Program-made: the position numbers and the translations under genes
Assembly (NCBI GenBank): GCA_963966185.1
Contig: CAWZYM010000205.1
Location: 409,001-473,000 of the forward strand
Source: Rhabditoides inermis
Lineage: Eukaryota > Nematoda > Chromadorea > Rhabditida > Rhabditidae
DNA: 64,000 nt
Reading direction: 5' to 3'
Part shown: positions 1-11,000 of the stretch, in pieces
Layout: every line of letters starts with the position of its first letter
Numbering within the stretch: the first letter of the stretch is position 1
The notes under the pieces: model-generated
Databases searched by the model: none
What the model was told of the DNA's origin: nothing
What the model saw: only the letters and a program-made list of their open reading frames with translations

Positions 1-90
1 GACAAAAAAAGCAATAGTAATCAAATCAATTTCGAATAGATTGAAATAGGAGTGAGGTGAAAAGACACACAGCAAAAAAACTTGACTCAC

Positions 91-234
91 AGTGTGTTTC
101 TTCTTATTGAGGGCCTCGTCGAAAGTCTTTTCGAGTTTCTTGGCAGGAGGAACGGAGATACCGCCGATTTCGATCACCTAGAAATGAAGTGTGAGGAGGT
201 AAGGTTACTGTAAGTTTGCAACCAAAAAGTGTGC

Positions 235-278
<44 letters not shown>

Positions 279-3200
279 TCCCACGGTCCAGAGACGCGGA
301 GAGAGTACAGTGAAAGAGACCACCATCCGTGTGTGGCGGCTGCTTGGCGCCAGGCCAAGGACGCACTCGTGGATTCTGACCATTCTGACTGTAGAGTAGG
401 GCCGCCCACCAGTTCCCACTCCCTCGCGCAGAGAGGCGCAAGAAATGAAATAGGTTAGACAGCAAGAGAGTGCGAGGCAAAGAAAGATATCGATTTTTTG
501 CGCGCGGACGCACCTTTTCTAAATGAGTGCAGTAGGTCACGTTTGTTGTTGTTTACTTTTCGTTGACGTAAACAAATCTTGTCAATAAAGAATTTATTAT
601 CAGAACACTATCCCAAACGATAGTAGGACGGAACTGCAAAAGGACAGAGTTGCATTTGAGTTTTGGACGGAGTTGCAACACAAAAAGGACGGATTTGCAA
701 CATCGCCGAAACGGAGAGCGGTAAAACTAGAATGTTCAATTAGTCAATGTCGTAGTGGAGCGGAGGATTTTATTCACAAATCATTATTTTTTTCGTAAAA
801 AAAGGCTTTTTTCAAACTATTGTTGTATAGTATTGTTTCTTGAAACATATTCAGTTGATATATTATATAATGTTACACAAATTATGTTTATTTTACTACT
901 TATTTTACTATTTTATTTTACTATTTTGCTACTTTTTCTGTTGTTTTGATCGAGAAGAGAGGACCGCGTCTTCGTTCGGCAGTGCCGTCATGACTCTCAC
1001 CTGTCCTTTTTATTGATAGTTTCCCTCCAAAAATCCAGATCTGTGATTTTAGTCTGTTATTAGTAATTTGTTCAGTTTGTCGTTCAAAAGATAAATCCTG
1101 TGAAATTGAGATTCCATTGTTTCGAATCATTTTCTCGCAACTCCGTCCTACTCGTTTGCAACTCCGTCCGAGCAATTAAAAGCTACGTCAATAGTACACA
1201 ATTCCAGCGAGTGGAAGAAATTTGCAAATCCGTCCTTTCCATGTTGCACCTCCGTCCGTTGCAACTCTGTCCTTTTGCAGTTCCGTCCTACTATCATCCA
1301 AACACAGGTACGTGCAACAACAACAATCAACAAATCAAACTTAAATCAATCGATATCAATCGATATCAATCGATATCAATCTATATCAATCGATAACCAC
1401 CGGGGAAAGATAACAACAAAGTCAATTTAGATTAACAATAGTGCGTCTAGTGTCACATCAATACCATTCAGTCAGAGTCAGAGTCGTACCTGTATGCAGT
1501 GTCGGTCTTGCGCTTGGGAGCGCGCTGGCTCCTGCGAAGCGGCAGGGTAGAAGGTGCAGCAGGAGAGACACCACTGCACGACGGCACGTCCGGGTCCACG
1601 TCTCCAGACTCCACCTTCACCTTGCCACCTCGTCCACCTCCGGAGCCACGCCCTCCTCGGCCACGCCCACCTCGGCCACGCCCACCTCGGCCACGCCCAC
1701 CTCGCTGCACGGCGCATCCAGTGGCCTCACCGACGAAGCGTCCGGGGTGCACTCCCTTCACGTTGTCTTGGGTCCGTCCATCGAAGTACCGCTGCGCCAC
1801 CTCCTTGCCGAGACTGTGTGCCAGCCTCCTCACCTCCTCCTCGTCCGACTCCAGATCCGTGTCCGGCCTGTCCTCCTCCGGCTCCGAGTCCACCTCTCCC
1901 TCCTCGCTGTCCTCGTCGTCCGACTCCAGGTGGATGAAACCTCCGGCACTCCGATCCACATCCTTGCCCAGCCCCTCCTGCTCGATGTGCTTCTCTTCCT
2001 CCTTGATCGCGTGCTCCACGAACTTGCGCACCTTCTCATCCGGGATCTCCTGGATCGTCTCCAGGGCGTGGTCACGGACCTGCTCCACGGTCGTCTTGGC
2101 GTGGCCCTTGTCGCGGATGGTGCGCTTGACGAGAGACCAGTACAGCTCGATGGGATTGAGGTGACAGTGATACGGTGGAAGCCGAATCACCGTCACACCC
2201 CTCTCCCTGCAGTACTCGTCCCCCACAAACCTCACCACCCGCAGGCGCCCTCCCATCTCCGCGTAGTACGGCAGGATGACGTCGTTGTAGAGCTGCTTGA
2301 CCGTGAAGGCGGGGTCGTACAGGATGCGGTTCTTCTCGAGATAGTCGAGCATCTCCGCACGGCGACTGTTGCTCGATGGGATCTGAAAATTAATCAGTTC
2401 GTGTTGAATGAGGGGTACGGTATTCTACCGTACTCATAGGTATACGGTAGATTACAAGAAAACTGTAGTTTTAATAGGAATTGTAAAAATGTACCTTCTC
2501 AACCCTCTCACTGTGGTACGGTGCATTGTCAATGACAAGCACCGGTTTCTTCCCATGCTTCTTCGCCAGCTCCACCATGCGCGGCACGTTCTTCTCCAAC
2601 CAGTGCATGTACCCCTGTTGGTTCATGTACTGGTGGTAGTCGCCTTCGTCTGTGTCTGAAAATACCCACTGTATGCCCCCACTCCCCCCCCCCCTCTCTC
2701 TCTCTCCCTCTCCCCCCCCCCTCTCTCTCTCTCCCTCTCTCTCCCCCTTCTCCCCCCCCTCTCTCTCTCTCTCTAGTCTATTTCACATAATCAGTGTTCC
2801 AAAGAACAGTGGCCCTAAAGAGGGCCGTTTTGGAAGTCCTAAAGAGGACTGTTGGATTACTGCACTCACGTCCAGCAGTGATGATGTCGAAGGACTCCTT
2901 GAGGGCGCCGAACTCGGAGATGGCTCCGATGAGGATGCACCTCTTTCCCCGACCCGGCCCGGCAGCTGGTCCATGGGTGAAACCGTCCTTGACGCTCTGT
3001 AGCGGGTTCTTCAGGGTCAGCTGATACACCCAGTCCACTCGATGCGTCGCTCCCGCGTGACTCCAGGTTTCGTCCATGTAGAACGGCAGGTAGCCTGCCG
3101 CTCTCATGGAACGAATGTCCCTGATGTAGCCAGCCCTCCATCTCGTCAGATCCGGCGACGCGAATATCACCGAGTTCCTATCGGTCAGGCGCTGGTGCCT

Positions 3201-5716
3201 GAACTTCAGCCCGTGTAGAAGGTAGCGGAAGTCCGACAAAGAGATCTTCCACGGCTTCTTCACACCATCTGAAAATACGTCATTATCTCCCTACCCCCCC
3301 CCCCCCCCCCCGCCTCTCACCCACCTCCTTTCTCGGTCTCCTTAGCTGCTCTCTGCTCCTTCTCCTTAGCTGCTCCCTGCTCCTCCTCTGTTCCGTGCTC
3401 CTCGTGCTCCTCCACATCGTCCTCAGCGGTCTCCGCCTTCTGTGCCTGCTCATCGGTCATCTCCTCGTCTCCGTCTGTCCACTCTTCCTCCTCGAACTTG
3501 TCCGCCACCTCATCATCTTCTTCCAGGCTCTTCTCCACCTCCGCTTTGAGCGCACGCACAGTCACTCTCCGATACTTCTTGTAGAAACGGTGGTGCACGA
3601 CATACCGAATCCTGTGTCGAATGCGGGGAGAGACCGTCCTCAGAATCCTCGCAATCCTCTCCGCGCGAGTGTACCGTTTGTGTCTCTTGTAACACGATGG
3701 CAGCGGTCCCTTGGCGTTGACAGTCTGGCAGTGCTTCGCCACATGACGTCGCACTGTCTCTGGAGAGAGACCAGTCAGAGCAGCCGTGGTGCGATCGATA
3801 TCTCTGTAGACAAGAAGGAGAGGGGAACCGAACTTGGTGCTGAGCTCGAGAAGACCGGCATGCACCCTCGCGACGATGAGTGCGGATGACTCACACATCC
3901 TCTGAGAATGTGCTTGGTCTACTCGCTCGTTCACCGTCACCTGCAAAGCACAAATAAATTCTCGGAGACTACAATCCCACCTTTACATGCGATGGAAGTG
4001 CGTGCGAAACGTACACAAACGATGAAATCGTTGCTTGCCGGACATCACTGCTTGCTCTTGCTTGATATATACCTGTTTCATCATGCTAAACAGTAAATTA
4101 GTACAGTGACAATTCTACTGTTCGGCAACCTTGAATTTGAGGTGTATGCCTTTGTCTTTCTTGGTATTGTGCCCCCACATGTTACATGGGTATTCAGCGT
4201 TTTGTGCGAATACCACGGCCGAACCATAGGAAACACAATACAAGGCATACCCACGGTTCATAAATAGAATTGTCACCATACAACTATACAAGGTTTACTC
4301 GCCTTCAAATCCAGATATTTGGTCTGCGATCCAGTGTTGTGCTTCTTCGTAGGCGGCGTCAGGTCGTGCGCTTGTGTGCCCTTGTCGCGCGTTCCAGCAC
4401 GTGGTGTTCCGGGTGGCAGCGCCTTCAATCACAGTTCAAACACACATATTGACATTAGTGGCTCACCATGCGATAGTACTTCTTCGGAGGCTCGCCCACA
4501 TGCGACTGGTCAGCGGTCGCAGCTGCAAACAATGATGCATTTAAAAATAACGAAATGAATGATGACTCACCAGCACTTCCCTGTGCGTGTACGCCTTCCT
4601 GTACTAAACGAGCACGCTCTTCGGCGGACAGGACGTGTAGTCTATCCCGTCGCCAACGAGGTTCTGTCGACGCAGGAAGACGAATGATACCATCCCGTGA
4701 CACGGTAGCTGGGGCACCACCAGGCACATATGGTAATCGTTTACTTGACATGTAGTCTGAACAAAAAATATATATAGTACAAATTATAGTACGAGTTCAG
4801 CCAGAAAATTAAAAGGTTATACAAACGAACGAAAATGAAACGAAACTTGTTTCTCGAAATCTCACACGCACTAATCACACTTATACATGCTATAATGAAA
4901 ACGTTTTGTAGATAGATATTGTCACAATAACAAACAAAACGACGCAATCAACAATAAATACGAAAAAAAATAACCACACACCGCGTGAACAGCTGATTCG
5001 CTCGAGCGAGAGCGATGCGGCGCGTCACGCAACGCGGTTTTTGTTGTATACTGTAAAACTATTTCGCTCAAAAATGTTTTTAACGAGAAATGTTGAGCTG
5101 AGTTCGAACCTAATCTACCTTGTGAATGACGGGGTGAGGAAAGTCTATCAGAGGGTTGGCGTTGGTGAAAACGAACGAAGACCGCGCAATAGTCTCCTGA
5201 ACCGCTCAATGGTAGTTGTCTCTCCATTTCTTTCTCTCTCTCTCCCCCTCTCTCTCCCCCTCTCTCTCTCTCCCTCTCTCTCTCTCTCTCTCCCTCTCTC
5301 TCTCTCCCTTCCTCCACGCACAGCGACTCCCGGAAAGTCGGGAAGATGCTGTCGGATCAGCTCCTCTTCCTGTGCTTGCACCTGTAATCAGCAGATCACG
5401 TATACATGTTTTTACACGTCATGCTTATCAGTAAGAAAGTATCGGAAATATGATGTGTGATGTGCACACGGAGATAGGAGGGGAGAACTGTTTTTTTGAG
5501 GTGTCAGGTTCAGACGTAATGGAACTCGCGTTGGCTCGTAGAAGATAAAAGTAGAGAATTAGTCCCCACCGTATCGAAGAAGATTGTCGCGAACAGTGAT
5601 TGTCCCGCGTTCTTGGCCCTTTCGAGCAGCGACATCTTGTCAGAAGTCGCGCCCATCGAGACTGAAGATAACTATGGTCAGATTCTGCGAGTACGTCGTT
5701 GGCCAGACACCCAGCC

Positions 5717-5772
<56 letters not shown>

Positions 5773-6950
5773 GCGAGAGAGAGAGGAAGGGAGAGAGGGT
5801 TGGACCGACCGGGCACATAGCTGGGCAGAATGGGCACTCCAATGGCCTTGGCGACATTGTCGAGCAGCCCGCTGGAGCAGGCGGACACGTGGTTCCGGAT
5901 GCCGAGCACAGCGATCACACCTGGGAAGGTAGATAATACAGTGAGAACGAATTTGAAGGACTTTAATCACTGTGTTCTATGCCATGTATACAGTCTACAG
6001 TGAGAACAGTTTGAAGGACTGCAATCTAACTGCCTTATGATTATGAAATGTCCTTTTCCTGAAATCAACATATCTTATGACATTTGAAACTGTTCACCAT
6101 CGCTTTCATTATCACAACGTTCACTTTCTCTACGCACCGTATCCGCACGCGTCGAATGGCTCGGCGATGGCCAGGTCGAAGTTCTCTTCTCGCAGCTGCG
6201 ACAACACGGTCCGGTCGTTGAGCACCTTCTCGCACTGCCACGAGAACATGTTCGACATGTTCGACACCATCTGCAAGAGAGTGGGTTGAAAGCGGAATAG
6301 TGAAAGTGAAAGTTGTAGGAAGAGATGGTGAACAACACAGTTTCGGCAGTACAATGAGGTTAAAATTCTGTGCTCGCAATAAGTTGCGCGCGCGAGGTGG
6401 GGTAGATCAGAGAAAGACGGAGAGTCAGCTCTTGGCAATATCGCGCAAAACAAGAGAGGCAGACGGTTATGGCATCGTATTTCGAATTTCGAACTGCAAG
6501 CGAGGTAGATCGAAAACTATATCTCTGGCGCAAGCTATATCGAATAGCTAAACCGTGATGTACTCGCCGCCATCATATGCACGGGACTTGGCTCCAGTGT
6601 CCACAGCTTCCTCATCCGGCCATCCGGTCCCCGCGAGTCCTCCTGTAGGGCATCCGTGCGAGGGTCCACGTCGATCTATGTATATTATACATTACAAATG
6701 CGCATTACAATTACAAATCACACCTGCACGTCCTTGCAATACATTTCGGCTACACAACAAAACATCGTGTTTTTCTCGTCCAAAAAGTTAACCCTTTCCT
6801 CTAACGATCGAAGTGCATCAGTGGACTCACCAGAACAACCTTGGCCTTCTTGACCCCCGTCTTGGGCATGAGCTGAGTGTCGATGATCGGCATTAGAACG
6901 GTCTGCAACAAGACAACTTCAAACGGAGAGAGAGAGAGAGAGAGAGACAA

Positions 6951-7000
<50 letters not shown>

Positions 7001-7300
7001 CCGCCCGCTCACCACATTGTGCCCAGCTTCGACCAGAGTGTCAGCAACATGTCCGAGGAAATTGGAGTGTGAGTGGCCGAAGAGAGGCGAGTAGATGAGA
7101 ATCTTACCACACTGCGAGCTGCAAAAGATATATAGATATATTATAATGTTTTATCAAAAAGCAATACTTTATATACCCGGTCCGGTAGGAGCCGTAAGTA
7201 GCTATATAGATGTTTGATTTAGATATATTATAACACGTCTTACTCAAGTAACTCACTTTACAGCAAGAAGTAGAAGTAGTAGAACGCTAGTACGAGTCAT
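91..7300 (-). CDS. UDP-glycosyltransferase (UGT), 5' part, runs off the left edge
   Basis: Likely a membrane-bound ER enzyme that transfers a sugar from a UDP-sugar to small lipophilic acceptors (family knowledge). Exons on the minus strand: 7257-7300, 7013-7118, 6831-6902, ~6554-6675, 6138-6270, 5810-5920, 5570-5661, 5322-5381, 5119-5196, 91-177. The start at 7300 gives a leucine-rich signal peptide (MTRTSVLLLLLLLAV) followed by CGKILIYSPLFGHSHSNFLG, the typical N-terminus of nematode UGTs. Further family motifs are WTLEPSP, CEKVLNDRTVL, AEPFDACGYG, VPILPSYVPG, FTNANPLIDFPHP and HKVIEIGGISVP. About 300 residues are present; the UDP-sugar-binding C-terminal half lies outside the window. All junctions keep phase except exon 4 to exon 5, where the only GT sites seen (A|GTACAT, CG|GTTTAG) do not restore the frame and a dispersed repeat abuts the exon, so this copy may be damaged. 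The 4.9-kb intron 178-5118 holds a MITE and a transposase gene. Confidence 0.85.
619..1295. mobile_element. MITE-like inverted-repeat element with perfect 36-bp termini
   Basis: The 36 bases at 619-654 are the exact reverse complement of 1260-1295. Flanks are atcccaaac (610-618) on the left and atccaaac (1296-1303) on the right, a likely 8-9 bp target duplication with one indel. Inside both ends lie further copies of a GGACGGAnTTGCAA motif, several per end, as in subterminal transposase-binding repeats. No coding capacity is seen in the ~600-bp core. It lies in the large UGT intron. Family not assigned; the duplication length would fit hAT-like or Mutator-like elements. Confidence 0.85.
1468..4751 (-). 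CDS. DDE transposase (IS630/Tc1-mariner superfamily), seven exons, nested in UGT intron
   Basis: A ~821-residue protein on the same strand as the host UGT. Exons: 4571-4751, 4467-4522, ~4285-4422, 3325-3940, 2870-3268, 2495-2655, 1468-2382; phases agree, though the exon 3 donor (GTTGTA) is weak. A helix-turn-helix-like segment (LTGLSPETVRRHVA) lies near residue 220. The catalytic core shows YMDETW (D~396), VIDNAPYH (D~506) and LNPIELYW (E~596). GPGRGKRCILIGA matches the conserved GKGxRLIxxHAG stretch of the DDE_3 endonuclease family. The second D and the E are about 89 residues apart, far more than the 34-41 of classical Tc1/mariner enzymes. The C-terminus adds an acidic stretch, four RGRGG repeats and a basic tail. 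The host could be a transposon or a domesticated gene; I found no clear terminal inverted repeats around it. A poly-C/TC tract fills the introns near 2680-2775 and 3290-3320. Confidence 0.8.
4106..4276. mobile_element. Short MITE-like element in a transposase intron
   Basis: GTGACAATTCTA at 4106-4117 is inverted as TAGAATTGTCAC at 4265-4276. The inner arms also pair imperfectly (ggtgtatgcc near 4140, ggcatacccac near 4245). It is ~171 bp with no coding capacity and lies between exons 3 and 4 of the nested transposase. Confidence 0.55.
6372..6550 (+). repeat. Dispersed repeat R1, copy in UGT intron
   Basis: About 180 bp starting gctcgcaataagttgcgcgc and ending near ctctggcgcaagctatat. A second copy at 12811-12960 matches over most of its length, with small indels. 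It fills most of the intron between UGT exons 5 and 4 and ends within a few bases of the exon 4 border, where no frame-keeping donor can be found. Confidence 0.75.
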
Positions 7301-8021
7301 TGCGAGTGGCTAGAATGACAGAGAATGACAGTCTCGTCTCAGTCTGAATCTCTCGGATCATATGCGATCATCTTATCAGCGTAATACGGACAGTACTTCT
7401 TGATAACACGCGCTTATCAAAGTCTAGTATGTATCTCCTTCCATCCAGTACAAACTAGAGTTAGATAAAAGACAAATTTGTGCAGAAGTGAGCACAAACA
7501 ACGTAGCGGAGAATTGCGCTGATGCGATTAAAATCGTTACACCAAAGGAAGGATGAAATGTTCCCTTCCGGACCCACCACGTATTTGACTTTTGAACAGA
7601 CCTCTCTCTGCCAAAAATGAGACGGACAACCGACGTATTGTATAAAAATGAGATGAAATTGATGGACACAGCGCGTATATCTCTTTTGGACACACCACGT
7701 TTTTTGAAAAAATGAGACGGACAATGCACGTGTCGGGTCAAAAACGAGACGGACACACCGCGTATTGAAAGGAAAAAGCGATGGACAGTCCGCGTGTCTA
7801 ACTTCACATATCTCCCCATCTCACTTCACATATCTCTCCATTCTCGAAATATTTTTGTGACCCAAAGCTGAGAAATTGAAAGTTGTGACCGGATTGAACA
7901 TGTGACGCAAACGTTTTGTTTTGTTTGTTGATTGTTTGTTTTTGGGAAGTCTTACAAACTACAAGGTATTTGTTTATATTAATGAACGTAATATGCTATT
8001 CATGGACTTTTCTATTACAGT
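7301..8021. other. Intergenic region with a repeated GACGGACA...CGCGTAT motif
   Basis: The UGT (leftward) and the MULE gene (rightward) diverge from this 720-bp gap. Between about 7575 and 7800 a loose motif g(a)yggacannncrcgtrt occurs about seven times (near 7577, 7620, 7662, 7688, 7708, 7748, 7781), spaced 20-45 bp. No open frame with splice support is seen. The motifs could be promoter elements or subterminal repeats of an element; nothing here decides between them. Confidence 0.45.
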
Positions 8022-11000
8022 ATGAACGAAAGTCGGAGACGGAGCACACGTGTCAGGAAGGCGCCTGTCACAGTATGTATAATTGTTTGCTGGCTATAAT
8101 TTGTTTATCGTATCGTTTCAGTATGGAATATCTGCTCCGCCTCAGAAAAAGCGCTCTATGAAACGATCTTTGTCGAGAGACAAAATGAAGGAGGATCTGC
8201 ACACTCAGGATGACTCTGAGGTGGACGCCATCTTCGACCGGGTGACAAACATGATGTTAAGAAAGTTTCATTATTTATTTTAGTATGTTCCCAATGGAGA
8301 CCTTCTGGCCGGAACTTCTGCAACGTACACACCGCCGCTTGACGACTGCGAGAAGGTGAGACTGGGTTGAAATTTTTCTCACATTATTAATGTTATTTGT
8401 TTCAGGAAACGTGGATAGATCGCGGGTCTTCAATCACGGCTGTGAAGCAGGTGGGTATTGTAAATATCACTTAATCATATGAATTCAGGTTGTCCCCGAT
8501 GTGACCTGGGATGACGTCACTGGAAAGCAGTATTTCATTATGGGAGAAACAAAGGTATGTGGTTATGTTGAATTTTTGTTTGATGTTCCATGTGAAATAC
8601 ATTTATATTTACTGAATGTTTCAGAGTGCCCAGTCGTCATCGGTGCAGCAGCTCAACATCAGCCTGATGAACAGGTGCAATATGGGGATGCAGCCCAGCC
8701 TTCCAGTTGACACCCAACTCGACCAGGTGCGTTTTTCAAGTTTCATTTTTGTTCAATGTTTGGTGTTGTAGACTGCTGGCGTTTCGGCGACTACGCTGAA
8801 CGATCCGGGCAAGGTGGCCGACTTGGCCAACAACATGGTGCACGAGACCAAGGTGGATTTATTTTTGTTGTTGTTGTTTTTCCGAATTTATTGATTGTTT
8901 CAGGAGACGCAGTCTCCCCCAACGGAACTGGAGTCGGTGGCTGGAGTCGCCACTGCCGACGAGCAGGCGATGTGCCGGGAGGCGACGCCAGTCAATGAAC
9001 CAGTTGACCAGGTGCGTCTTTTAATATTTTTTGTTTTCATTGTTTGGTGTTGTAGAGTGCTGGCGTCTCGGCGACTACACTGAACGATCCGGGCAAGGTG
9101 GCCGACTTGGCCAACAACATGGTGCACGAGACCAAGGTGGATTTATTTTTGTTGTTGTTGTTTTTCCGAATTTATTGATTGTTTCAGGAGACGCAGTCTC
9201 CCCCAACGGAACTGGAGTCGGTGGCTGGAGTCGCCACTGCCGACGAGCAGGCGATGTGCCGGGAGGCGACGCCAGTCAATGAACCAGTTGACCAGGTGCG
9301 TCTTTTAATATTTTTTGTTTTCATTGTTTGGTGTTGTAGAGTGCTGGCGTCTCGGCGACTACGCTGAACGATCCGGGCAAGGTGGCCGACTTGGCCAACA
9401 ACATGGTGCACGAGACCAAGGTGGATTTATTTTTGTTGTTGTTGTTTTTCCGAATTTATTGATTGTTTCAGGAGACGCAGTCTCCCCCAACGGAACTGGA
9501 GTCGGTGGCTGGAGTCGCCACTGCCGACGAGCAGGCGATGTGCCGGGAGGCGACGCCAGTCAATGAACCAGTTGACCAGGTGCGTCTTTTAATATTTTTT
9601 GTTTTCATTGTTTGGTGTTGTAGAGTGCTGGCGTCTCGGCGACTACGCTGAACGATCCGGGCAAGGTGGCCGACTTGGCCAACAACATGGTGCACGAGAC
9701 CAAGGTGGATTTATTTTTGTTGTTGTTGTTTTTCCGAATTTATTGATTGTTTCAGGAGACGCAGTCTCCCCCAACGGAACTGGAGTCGGTGGCTGGAGTC
9801 GCCACTGCCGACGAGCAGGCGATGTGCCGGGAGGCGACGCCAGTCAATGAACCAGTTGACCAGGTGCGTCTTTTAATATTTTTTGTTTTCATTGTTTGGT
9901 GTTGTAGAGTGCTGGCGTCTCGGCGACTACACTGAACGATCCGGGCAAGGTGGCCGACTTGGCCAACAACATGGTGCACGAGACCAAGGTGGATTTATTT
10001 TTGTTGTTGTTGTTTTTCCGAATTTATTGATTGTTTCAGGAGACGCAGTCTCCCCCAACGGAACTGGAGTCGGTGGCTGGAGTCGCCACTGCCGACGAGC
10101 AGGCGATGTGCCGGGAGGCGACGCCAGTCAATGAACCAGCTGACCAGGTGCGTCTTTTAATATTTACTTTTCTTTTCTTGTTTATTTGTTAACTACTCTC
10201 TCTGCTTTTTTAATTCCTCATTGCTGTTGTAGTCTCTGTTTCCCACAATGTCACCCGGATTCGAGCTCCTCCTCAAACAGTTTCGCGCCTGCAACAGTTC
10301 ATCAAACAAGAGAAAGTGTTTAACCCCTGGACATATGGCCATTGCTAAAAAGTAGGTTTAAGGATGATACTGATTGATGTTTCGTTTCAATTTTAAGGAT
10401 GACAATACTGATGGATGCAGAGAAGATGAGGTCGCATGCTCGAGCAAAGCTACTGAACTTCGTCGCAGAACAGGCCGGTGTGGCTGGTGCAACACTGCGA
10501 GGACGCCTAAACAAGGAAATGTGTTTTTCGACTGTCACAAAGAAGGTGTGTCGAAATGTTTTCTTACTAGTTCATTTTAATGTGCTTTTAGCCTGGAAGT
10601 AACGCGGCCAAGGCAAGAGAACGCACACTGCCTTCAGGGAATCGCGGAGAGACTGATTGGGAGTGGAAACCAGTCCAGTACAAACATAAGGTAAATGCGA
10701 TGTAATCAATACGATAACTTTCATATTTCAGATATACACCAGGGAAGAAGTGTTACGACACGTCTACAGCGATCTCGAAAGAGCAGGGCTACCAGTACTA
10801 CCTCAAGAAGAGGATTTCCAGACCCGCGAGGAAGATGATGTCAACTATGAACACCAGTTGTCTTCTGCGGAGGGCGTGGTGAGTGTTTAAAGTCATTATT
10901 TGTTGCGTGATATCTTTCAATACGTTTTTCTATGTTCTCTCTGTTAAGGTGTGTGATGGCCACAAGCAGCAGCAGGGCGAAGAGGAAGATGGCCGAAAAG

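Noticed and set aside
1441..2439. 332-codon plus-strand frame
   Set aside because: It is antisense to the transposase exon with clear DDE motifs; the long frame reflects GC-rich codon structure.
3317..3946. Single-exon 209-residue protein rich in Glu
   Set aside because: It is exon 4 of the transposase; its acidic end continues through a GTGGGT donor into the DDE exon.
8772..10147. Regular repeats that could suggest a CRISPR-like array
   Set aside because: Units contain coding exons and introns, there are no unique spacers, and the genome is eukaryotic.
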